The notes under the pieces: generated by a model
What the model saw: only the letters and a program-made list of their open reading frames with translations
Database searches by the model: none
What the model was told of the DNA's origin: nothing
Assembly (NCBI GenBank): GCA_018714845.1
Contig: DVMR01000035.1
Coordinates: forward strand, 1-64,000
DNA: 64,000 nt
Reading direction: 5' to 3'
DNA from: Candidatus Ventrousia excrementavium
GTDB taxonomy: Bacteria; Bacillota; Clostridia; Oscillospirales; Butyricicoccaceae
Translations under genes and position numbers: made by a program
Part shown: piece after piece, positions 57,645 to 64,000 of the stretch
Numbering within the stretch: position 1 is the stretch's first letter
Layout: each line of letters starts with the position of its first letter

Positions 57645-59471
57645 ATGACCCTGTCACAGCTTCGGCAAAAGGCGCACGAGCTGCCGCTTGTGCCCGGCGT
57701 GTACCTGATGCGCGACAAGAACGGTCAGGTCATTTACGTCGGCAAGGCCAAAGTGCTGAAAAACCGCGTCAGCCAGTATTTTGCCAATCTGGCTTCGCAC
57801 ACGGCTAAGACGCGGCGGCTGGTCGAAAACATTGACGATTTTGAGACCATTTACGCCAAGACCGAGTTTGATGCCCTGCTGCTGGAAAACACGCTCATTA
57901 AGCGCTATAAGCCCAAATACAACATCCTGCTCAAAGACGACAAAGGCTACCCCTATGTCCGTCTGGGCAAGGGGGAATACGCGACTTTTTCCATCGTTCC
58001 TGCGCGGCAGGATGACGGGGCGCGCTATTTCGGCCCCTACGGCGGCCGCGGCGCGGCCAAGGCGGCCATCGATATTGTGCGCGAGACCTTTGCCCTGCCC
58101 ACCTGCACGCGCAAGTTCCCGCGCGACATCGGCAAGGAGCGCCCCTGCCTGATGTTGCACCTGAACAAATGCTGCGGCGTGTGCACCGGCAGCGTCAGCC
58201 CCGAACAGTACGCCGAACTTCTGCGCCAGAGCGCTCTGCTGCTCGAGGGCAAGGGCGATGACCTGGCGCACGCGATGGAAGAAAAGATGAACGAGCGCGC
58301 CGAAGCGCTCGATTTTGAAGGGGCCGCGCTGCTGCGCGACCGGATGCGCGCTGTTCAAAAGCTGGGCCGCAGCCGGCTGGTCACCGGCGTCACACTGTCT
58401 GACATCGACGTTCTGGCCTGCGGCCTGCGCGGAACGCGGGCGGCGTTTGCCTTGCTTTCCTACGGCGGCGGCAGCCTGATGGACAAAAAGGTGCAGTTTT
58501 TTGACGGCCTTGAAGAGCAGGATCTGCCTGATGCCCTGGGCAGCTTTATCAAGCAGTATTACAGCCGTGCGGGCAATGCGCCGCGCGAGCTGGCGCTTGA
58601 CCGCGATATCGACGACCGTGAAGGTGTCGAGGCCCTGCTTTCGTCGCTGCGTGGACGGCGCTGTTCTGTGCTGGTGCCGCAGCGCGGCGAAAAGCTGCAG
58701 ATGGTCCGTTTGGCGGCTGACAACGCCCGGCTGGAGCTCGAGGCGCTCGAGACCCGCGAGCAGCGTTCGCGCAAGACGCTGGTGCTGCTGGGCGAAATGC
58801 TGGGACTTGAAAAAACGCCCCGGCGCATCGAGGCTTTTGATATTTCCAACACAGCCGGCAGCGACCCGGTCGCGTCCATGACGGTGTTTGAGGATGGCGC
58901 GCCCAAAAAAAGCGCCTATAAAAAGTTCAAGGTTAAGCTGGCCGCAGGCGGGGACGACTACGGCGCCATGGCTGAGGTCGTCGGCCGCCGGCTCGACCGT
59001 GCGTTGGGCGGAGACGAGAGCTTTCTGCCTCTGCCCGACCTGTTTTTGATGGACGGCGGCGCGGGGCAGACTCATGTCGCTTTGCAGCAGCTCAGGCAGC
59101 GCGGGGTCACGGTCCCCATTTTCGGTATGGTCAAGGATTCGCACCATCGCACCAGAGCGCTTGTCACGGCGGACGGGCGCGAGATTGGCATTGTGTCAAC
59201 GCCGGCTGTGTTCGCCCTGGTTGGGCGTATTCAGGAGGAGACCCACCGTTTTGCCGTGGCTTACCATCACGATGTACGGGCCAAAAACGCCCGGCGTTCA
59301 GCGCTTGACGGCATTCCGGGGCTGGGAGAGAGGCGCCGCAGGCAGCTGATGCGGCACTTCGGCACGGTTTCGGCCATTCGCCGCGCTTCGGCGGATGAGC
59401 TGGCGGCCGTTGTGCCGCGCAATGTGGCGGAAGAGATTGTGCGTCACTTTTCGGAAAAGGAGCAGAAATAG
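57645..59471 (+). CDS. uvrC: Excinuclease ABC subunit C
   Basis: 608-aa nuclease making both incisions in nucleotide excision repair. GIY-YIG domain at the N-terminus (VYLMRDKNGQVIYVGKAK), UVR motif about 200-235, RNase H-like C-terminal nuclease (IEAFDISNTAGSDPVASMT, then FLMDGGAGQ) and tandem helix-hairpin-helix (IPGLGERRRRQLMRHFG). GGAGG precedes ATG 57645. Confidence 0.98.
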   Translation: MTLSQLRQKAHELPLVPGVYLMRDKNGQVIYVGKAKVLKNRVSQYFANLASHTAKTRRLVENIDDFETIYAKTEFDALLLENTLIKRYKPKYNILLKDDKGYPYVRLGKGEYATFSIVPARQDDGARYFGPYGGRGAAKAAIDIVRETFALPTCTRKFPRDIGKERPCLMLHLNKCCGVCTGSVSPEQYAELLRQSALLLEGKGDDLAHAMEEKMNERAEALDFEGAALLRDRMRAVQKLGRSRLVTGVTLSDIDVLACGLRGTRAAFALLSYGGGSLMDKKVQFFDGLEEQDLPDALGSFIKQYYSRAGNAPRELALDRDIDDREGVEALLSSLRGRRCSVLVPQRGEKLQMVRLAADNARLELEALETREQRSRKTLVLLGEMLGLEKTPRRIEAFDISNTAGSDPVASMTVFEDGAPKKSAYKKFKVKLAAGGDDYGAMAEVVGRRLDRALGGDESFLPLPDLFLMDGGAGQTHVALQQLRQRGVTVPIFGMVKDSHHRTRALVTADGREIGIVSTPAVFALVGRIQEETHRFAVAYHHDVRAKNARRSALDGIPGLGERRRRQLMRHFGTVSAIRRASADELAAVVPRNVAEEIVRHFSEKEQK

Positions 59472-59472
59472 C

Positions 59473-60024
59473 ATGCGCATCATTGCAGGGGCGGCCCGCG
59501 GCAGGCAGCTCAAGGCGCCGCCCGGCCTGCATACACGGCCTACCACTGACCGCGTCAAGGAAGCGGTCTTCAGCATTATCCAGTTTCAGGTGCCGGGCGC
59601 CCGCGTGCTCGATTTGTTTGCGGGCTCGGGGCAGCTGGGGCTGGAGTGTTTGTCGCGGGGGGCAGAATCCTGCCTGTTCTGCGACAACGACCGCGCCGCC
59701 CTGCGCGCCGTCGGGCAGAACATCACGGCCTGCGGCGTGCAGGACCGCTGCACGGTTTTTGCCGGAGATTTCCGGTCCGCCGTCGCAGGGCACAGCCCGG
59801 GCAGTTTTGACATTATTCTGCTCGATCCGCCCTATGGCGGAAAAATACTGGAAGATGCCCTCAGGGCTATTGAACAGTTTGACATCCTCGCCGCCCGTGG
59901 TATAATCGTATGTGAAAGCGCCTGTGGGGACAAGGTCTATATTCCCGCTGCCCCCTATGAAAAGCTGCGGGAATATCGCTATGGCTCTACGGCCATCACC
60001 ACACTTATGAGGAGTGCGGAATGA
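59473..60024 (+). CDS. rsmD: 16S rRNA (guanine966-N2)-methyltransferase
   Basis: 183-aa SAM-dependent methyltransferase. SAM site VLDLFAGSGQLGLE and catalytic DPPY (ILLDPPYGG). RIIAGAARGRQLKAP is the standard start. It begins one base after uvrC and overlaps coaD by 4 bases. Confidence 0.97.
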   Translation: MRIIAGAARGRQLKAPPGLHTRPTTDRVKEAVFSIIQFQVPGARVLDLFAGSGQLGLECLSRGAESCLFCDNDRAALRAVGQNITACGVQDRCTVFAGDFRSAVAGHSPGSFDIILLDPPYGGKILEDALRAIEQFDILAARGIIVCESACGDKVYIPAAPYEKLREYRYGSTAITTLMRSAE

Positions 60025-60506
60025 AGCTTGCCATTGTGCCCGGCAGTTTTGACCCTGTGACAAACGGACATCTTGACCTGGCCCGTCGGGCGGCCGGCCT
60101 GTTTGACCGCGTTATTGTCGTTGTCATGGACAATGCGGAAAAGCAGTACCTTTTTTCGCGGGAAGAGCGTTTTGCACTGGTGCAGCAGGCTGTCAGGGAG
60201 CTGCCGGGCGTCGAGGCCGATATGTGGGCCGGGATGCTGTGGGAGTACGCCCGGGACAAAAAAGCGTGCGCCATTGTCAAGGGGGTCCGCAGCGCGCAGG
60301 ACCTGGGGTATGAAATTTTGCAGGCGCGCTTTAATGAAGAAAAATGGCCTGGCGCGCAGACTGTTCTGCTTCCGCCTGCGCCCGGAATGGAAGAGCTGAG
60401 TTCAACGGAGCTGAAACGCCGGGCGGCTTTGGGGCTGGATATCGCCAATCTGGCGCCCTGGGCGGTCTGCCGTGCTTTGCTTGAAAAGCATCATGGACAA
60501 CGATAA
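60021..60506 (+). CDS. coaD: Phosphopantetheine adenylyltransferase
   Basis: 161-aa enzyme of coenzyme A synthesis. GSFDPVTNGHLDL (with the T/HxGH motif) and VKGVRSAQDLGYE are diagnostic. The rsmD-coaD order is common in Firmicutes. Confidence 0.97.
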   Translation: MKLAIVPGSFDPVTNGHLDLARRAAGLFDRVIVVVMDNAEKQYLFSREERFALVQQAVRELPGVEADMWAGMLWEYARDKKACAIVKGVRSAQDLGYEILQARFNEEKWPGAQTVLLPPAPGMEELSSTELKRRAALGLDIANLAPWAVCRALLEKHHGQR

Positions 60507-60521
60507 AGGAGATAACGCACT

Positions 60522-61001
60522 ATGGCTGGAACCACCATTGACGAACTGATTATGACCCTGTATGAAATGATTCAGGACGCCCGCAGCGTGCCCCTGGGCG
60601 ACCGCTGCATCATCGAGCGGGACAAGGCGCTCGACATTCTGGACGAAATCCGCGCCGACCTGCCGGCTGAGCTTAAAATGGCGCGCGAAATCGTGGAAAA
60701 GCGCAATGAGGTCATTTCGGCCGGCAAGCGCGAGTACGATACCATCAAAAAGCAGGCCGAGGATTATGCAAAGCAGCGCGTCAATGACCACGAGGTTGTG
60801 ACCGAAGCGCGCAAGCGCGCGGCTGAGATTATTGCCGGCGCGGAAAACCGTTCGCGTGAAATCATGAAGGCCGCGGGCACTTACTGCGAAGATGCCATGC
60901 GCCGCGCGGAAGATGCCCTGGCACAGACGGCAGACGAGCTCAAGCAGTCGCGCATCCAGTTCCGCCAGCTGCTGCGTGACAAGCCCGCGTCAGAGAGCTG
61001 A
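60522..61001 (+). CDS. Conserved coiled-coil protein after coaD
   Basis: 159-aa acidic/basic helical protein: MAGTTIDELIMTLYEMIQDA, then a long coiled coil to about residue 150 with many Ala/Glu/Arg heptads. Homologs beside coaD in Clostridia are often labelled ATPase subunit H-like or DivIVA-like because of the coiled coil only. AAAGGAG precedes ATG 60522. Function unknown; a role at the septum or membrane is guesswork. Confidence 0.75.
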   Translation: MAGTTIDELIMTLYEMIQDARSVPLGDRCIIERDKALDILDEIRADLPAELKMAREIVEKRNEVISAGKREYDTIKKQAEDYAKQRVNDHEVVTEARKRAAEIIAGAENRSREIMKAAGTYCEDAMRRAEDALAQTADELKQSRIQFRQLLRDKPASES

Positions 61002-61044
61002 GCCTCGGGCCGGGGGACGACAAAGCAAAAAAGGATAAATCAGG

Positions 61045-61079
61045 AACCGCTGGGAATAATAACCAGCGGTTTTCTTTTG
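61045..61079 (+). terminator. Terminator after coiled-coil gene
   Basis: AACCGCTGG/CCAGCGGTT with a 9-base loop and a T-rich tail. Confidence 0.85.
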
Positions 61080-61171
61080 CCTGATGTCGAACATATGTTT
61101 TATGTTTTTAAAAATCGACATTTTGCGACAAAAAAACGCTTTTTGAATAGAGGAAAATTCCGAAAAAGCTC

Positions 61172-61200
61172 TTGCAATTTTTTGGCGCACTGCGTATAAT
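61172..61200 (+). promoter_or_regulatory. Promoter of the mraZ (dcw) cluster
   Basis: TTGCAA and TATAAT with a 17-base spacer. Confidence 0.8.
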
Positions 61201-61213
61201 AAAAGAACAAGCG

Positions 61214-61249
61214 GTGGGAGAAAGTGGCCCTTTGTGCCAGAAAGTGTGA
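61214..61249 (+). promoter_or_regulatory. MraZ-box repeats
   Basis: GTGGGA, GTGGCC, GTGCCA and GTGTGA begin at 61214, 61224, 61234 and 61244, exactly 10 bases apart, with four-base spacers. MraZ binds GTG-type direct repeats of this spacing upstream of its own gene, so this is its autoregulatory operator. Confidence 0.8.
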
Positions 61250-61272
61250 CTGACAAGAGGCAGGTGGGAAGA

Positions 61273-61689
61273 ATGCTCGGTCAATATCCGCATAATATCG
61301 ATGCGAAAGGCCGTCTCGTTTTTCCGACCAAGCTGCGCGAAGAGCTGGGCGACAGCTTTATCGTCACCAAAGGGCTGGACAACTGTCTTTTTGTTTATTC
61401 CGAGCAGGCGTGGGCCGAGCTCGAAAAAAAGATTGCCGCCCTGCCCATGTCCAAATCCCGCAACCTGCAGCGTTTTTTCTTTTCAGGCGCTGCCAGCTGC
61501 GAGGTCGACGCCCAGGGGCGTATTCTGATTCCTACCCATCTGCGCGAGTATGCGGACCTTAAAAAAGAGGTCTTTGTGCTGGGCGTTTCCGGCCGCGCTG
61601 AGATTTGGAACGCCGACCGCTGGCGTGAGTACAGTGAGGGCGTCACGGCTGAAGCGGCAGCCGAGGCCATGGACGAGCTGGGATTTTAA
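61273..61689 (+). CDS. mraZ: Transcriptional regulator MraZ
   Basis: 138-aa protein with two AbrB-like SWT domains; each carries the DxKGR-type motif (NIDAKGRLVFPTKLREE and EVDAQGRILIPTHLREY). It binds the repeats upstream and controls the division cluster. Followed by rsmH after 3 bases. Confidence 0.97.
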   Translation: MLGQYPHNIDAKGRLVFPTKLREELGDSFIVTKGLDNCLFVYSEQAWAELEKKIAALPMSKSRNLQRFFFSGAASCEVDAQGRILIPTHLREYADLKKEVFVLGVSGRAEIWNADRWREYSEGVTAEAAAEAMDELGF

Positions 61690-61692
61690 GTC

Positions 61693-62628
61693 ATGGAGTT
61701 TCATCATGTTCCCGTGCTGGCCCGGCAGTGTATGGATGCTTTGGCCGTCCGGCCTGACGGCGTCTATGTCGACGGCACGACAGGCGGCGGCGGGCACAGC
61801 AGCCTGATTGCACAGCGGCTGGGCGAAGCCGGACGGCTGGTGTGCATTGATCGCGACGACGACGCGCTGCACGCCGCGCGCGCCCGCCTGACCGGTTTTG
61901 CCTGCCGGATTGATTTTGTCAAAAGCAATTTTATGGATATGGACGAAGTGCTGCGCGATCTGGGGATTCCCGCCGTGCAGGGGGTTCTGCTCGACCTGGG
62001 AGTCTCGTCCTATCAGCTGGACACGCCGGAGCGGGGCTTTTCGTATCAGAGCGATGCGCCGCTTGACATGCGCATGGACCGTACACAGGCCCTGACCGCG
62101 CGCGAGGTTGTCAACAGCTACAGTGAACAGCAGCTGCGCGAGATCATCGGTACTTATGGCGAAGAACGGTATGCCGGCCGGATTGCAGCTGTCATTGCAG
62201 CCCGCCGGAAGGACAGGCCTATTGAGACAACGGCCGAGCTGAGCGAAATCGTTCGTTGTGCCATGCCCGCAGCGGCCCGCCGTGAGAAACAGCACCCGGC
62301 CAAGCGCACCTTTCAGGCTGTGCGTATCGAGGTCAATGGTGAGCTTTCGGCAGTGCAGACAGCGCTGGACAGGGCGGTGCCCTGCCTGGCGACTGGCGGA
62401 CGACTGGCGGTGATCAGCTTTCACTCGCTTGAGGACCGTATCGTCAAGCAGACCTTTGCACAGCTGGCAAAGGGTTGTATCTGCCCGAAGGAATTTCCCG
62501 TCTGTGTCTGCGGACGAAAGCCCCAGGTCCGCCTGATTGACAGGGGCGGTGTGACGGCCGACGAGCAGGAGATTTTGGAAAATCCGCGCGCGCGGTCGGC
62601 ACGGCTGCGGACAGCGGAAAAAATATAA
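61693..62628 (+). CDS. rsmH: 16S rRNA (cytosine1402-N4)-methyltransferase
   Basis: 311-aa enzyme. SAM-binding GTTGGGGHSSLI, LLDLGVSSYQLD and SFHSLEDRIVKQ are hallmarks of RsmH (MraW). Normal length and position in the dcw cluster. Confidence 0.98.
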   Translation: MEFHHVPVLARQCMDALAVRPDGVYVDGTTGGGGHSSLIAQRLGEAGRLVCIDRDDDALHAARARLTGFACRIDFVKSNFMDMDEVLRDLGIPAVQGVLLDLGVSSYQLDTPERGFSYQSDAPLDMRMDRTQALTAREVVNSYSEQQLREIIGTYGEERYAGRIAAVIAARRKDRPIETTAELSEIVRCAMPAAARREKQHPAKRTFQAVRIEVNGELSAVQTALDRAVPCLATGGRLAVISFHSLEDRIVKQTFAQLAKGCICPKEFPVCVCGRKPQVRLIDRGGVTADEQEILENPRARSARLRTAEKI

Positions 62629-62654
62629 AGGCCAAAAAGACAGGAGGGACCGCG

Positions 62655-63143
62655 ATGGCAGCATCGCCCGCACGGCAAAGAGCCGCACAAATTGGACAAC
62701 CTAATCCCCGGCAGCAGAGAGGACCGCAGATTGAGCTGCTGCCCGAGAATAAGTCGGTGCGCCGCAAAGCCCCTGCAAAAATCCCCTATGTAAAGTACGG
62801 CGTCATCGTGGCCGGCGTCTTTGCCGTTGTCATACTCATTCTCAGCGGGTACAGTACGCTGACGGAACTTGCCGCACAGAATACCAACCTGAAAGAGGAT
62901 CTCGCTGAGCTGCAGAGCGAAGAAAACGCGCTCAACGCTCAAAAAGAGCAGGTTTACAACCTGACATATGTCGAAGAGTGCGCACAGGATATGGGCATGG
63001 TCAAACAGGACAGTTCGCAGGTCACCTATGTCGACCTGAGCAACCCTGAGCGTTCGGCCATGGCGCAGGAAGAAGTGCAGACCCCGTCACTGATCGCAGG
63101 CCTGATCAGTAGCTTCAACGCCGTGGTGGAATATCTCAACTGA
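62655..63143 (+). CDS. ftsL: Cell division protein FtsL-like
   Basis: 162-aa bitopic protein: a basic cytoplasmic part (1-45), one membrane segment (YGVIVAGVFAVVILILSG, about 48-66), then a coiled coil (LAAQNTNLKEDLAELQSEEN) with the YVEECAQDMGMVK motif common in FtsL. Divisome scaffold with DivIC/FtsB. The protein is longer than many FtsL because of both tails. AGGAGGG precedes ATG 62655. Confidence 0.85.
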   Translation: MAASPARQRAAQIGQPNPRQQRGPQIELLPENKSVRRKAPAKIPYVKYGVIVAGVFAVVILILSGYSTLTELAAQNTNLKEDLAELQSEENALNAQKEQVYNLTYVEECAQDMGMVKQDSSQVTYVDLSNPERSAMAQEEVQTPSLIAGLISSFNAVVEYLN

Positions 63144-63276
63144 CCAAGAGAGTATAAATAGGTTAAGCGGACGGAGGAGTGAGGAATGAAAATTTCTTAC
63201 TCCCGTTTCTTTGAAGGGGTTGTTTTTTTATCCGGCTGCCGCAGGCCGGGCGTTTGGCGTATCCCGAGGTGATGTT

Positions 63277-64000
63277 TTGCAAAGAAAAGCGGATAACAAG
63301 ATGATCAGGCGCATGATAGTTGTTGCGTCTGTGTTGGGCGTAGTGTGTTTTGCATGTGTTGCTGTGCGGCTGTTTTACATGCAGGTCATCAACTTTGACT
63401 TTTATCAGGAAAAGGCGCTGTCGCAGCAGACGCGTGACAAAACGCTGACACCGGTGCGCGGAACGATTTACGACACCAATATGAAGCCGCTGGCCATCAG
63501 CGCATCAACGGAAATGGTCACGCTGGAAGCAACCAAAATCGAGGACGAGGAGCAGGGGCTGCTTATCGCTGAGACACTGTCCGAGCTGCTGGATATGGAT
63601 TATGACGAGGTGCTGGGGCTGGTGCAGGAAAAAGCAACCTATGCAGTTGTCAAAAGAGGCGTTGAAAAAGAGGTTACTGACCAAATCCGCGAGTTCATCA
63701 GCGAAAATGACCTCAACTGCATTTACATGCAGCCTGATTCGACACGGTATTATCCGTTTGGCAACTTTTTGTCACACGTTCTTGGCTTTGTCGGAACCGA
63801 TCAGCAGGGTCTGTCGGGTTTGGAAGCCTATTATGAGGATGAGCTTTCAGGCACGCCAGGGCGAGTCATCACGGCAACCAATGCCGCGGGCGACGAAATG
63901 CCCTTTGCGTATGAAATGTATTACGACGCCGAGGACGGCAACAGTCTGGTACTGACCATTGACGAGGTCATTCAGCATTATCTGGAAAAGAACCTTGAGA
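63277..64000 (+). CDS. Class B penicillin-binding protein (FtsI/SpoVD type), cut by window end
   Basis: Open to the last base; about 241 residues are visible. After a short basic start comes one membrane segment (VVASVLGVVCFACVAVRLFY), then the PBP dimerisation domain with TPVRGTIYDTNMKPLAIS, and FLSHVLGFVGTDQQGLSGLE. The transpeptidase motifs lie outside. TTG 63277 follows GAGGTG at 5 bases; ATG 63301 is the alternative. Position after ftsL suits the septal transpeptidase (PbpB) or the sporulation SpoVD, not distinguishable here. Confidence 0.92.
   Translation, partial: MQRKADNKMIRRMIVVASVLGVVCFACVAVRLFYMQVINFDFYQEKALSQQTRDKTLTPVRGTIYDTNMKPLAISASTEMVTLEATKIEDEEQGLLIAETLSELLDMDYDEVLGLVQEKATYAVVKRGVEKEVTDQIREFISENDLNCIYMQPDSTRYYPFGNFLSHVLGFVGTDQQGLSGLEAYYEDELSGTPGRVITATNAAGDEMPFAYEMYYDAEDGNSLVLTIDEVIQHYLEKNLE

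Noticed and set aside
57654-59147. Minus-strand 497-aa frame
   Set aside because: Antisense to uvrC; composition (Gln/His/Leu/Ala) is typical of complementary strands in GC-rich genes.

Overview
The window looks like chromosome of a GC-rich, endospore-forming Clostridia member. This rests on seen genes (spoIIID, ylbJ, yqfC, yqfD, a clostridial-style mraZ-rsmH-ftsL-PBP cluster, purine-rich Shine-Dalgarno sites, frequent TTG/GTG starts); an Oscillospirales-like gut lineage is my inference from GC content and gene style. Layout: (1) 1-7862: the end of a tRNA-Gly gene and an intact tRNA-Cys gene whose 3' end is the attachment site of a 7.6-kb integrated element. The element has a tyrosine integrase, a divergent CI-like repressor with a Cro-like gene, an AlpA/Xis-like gene, Cys-rich and winged-helix proteins, several tandem repeat arrays with 10-11 bp period, a ribbon-helix-helix/Uma2 gene pair and a few unknown genes. 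It has no relaxase, capsid or terminase gene, so it resembles a phage satellite or a minimal mobilizable island. (2) 7863-33132: two paralogous secreted WG-repeat/SLH-domain proteins in the same orientation flank 21 kb of almost wholly minus-strand genes. 

Those 21 kb hold two transport-plus-methyltransferase operons. The first (18073 down to 10101) couples a MetQNI-like importer to corrinoid methyl transfer: a UroD-fold methyltransferase, a B12-binding corrinoid protein, a RACo-type reductive activator, a second shortened UroD-fold protein and a CobW-like GTPase. The second (28318 down to 18496) couples a CUT1-type ABC importer to a MoxR/DUF58/DUF4129-like module, an ABC ATPase, a MATE exporter and a further UroD-fold methyltransferase; a second ABC ATPase and a fourth UroD-fold gene are divergently placed just upstream. 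The logical reading is uptake of methylated compounds followed by B12-dependent demethylation; the substrates cannot be named from sequence. 

(3) 33133-48694: a GC-rich, hairpin-rich dispersed repeat (its other copy lies inside the integrated element), a MarR-regulated heterodimeric ABC exporter, a membrane-anchored XRE regulator, tmcAL, ackA, a LysR-controlled DUF819 transporter plus D-aminoacylase-type amidohydrolase, a YbaK-type deacylase, spoIIID, a nitrilase-family amidase, and ylbJ. 

(4) 48771-64000: housekeeping. The conserved yqfC-yqfD-phoH-ybeY-era-yqzL-recO block (without the PgpH gene usually between phoH and ybeY) is followed by mutS2, a DUF554 protein, an HPr-like protein whose phosphorylatable His15 is Tyr, uvrC, rsmD, coaD, a coiled-coil protein, and the start of the division/wall cluster mraZ-rsmH-ftsL-PBP, the last running off the window edge.
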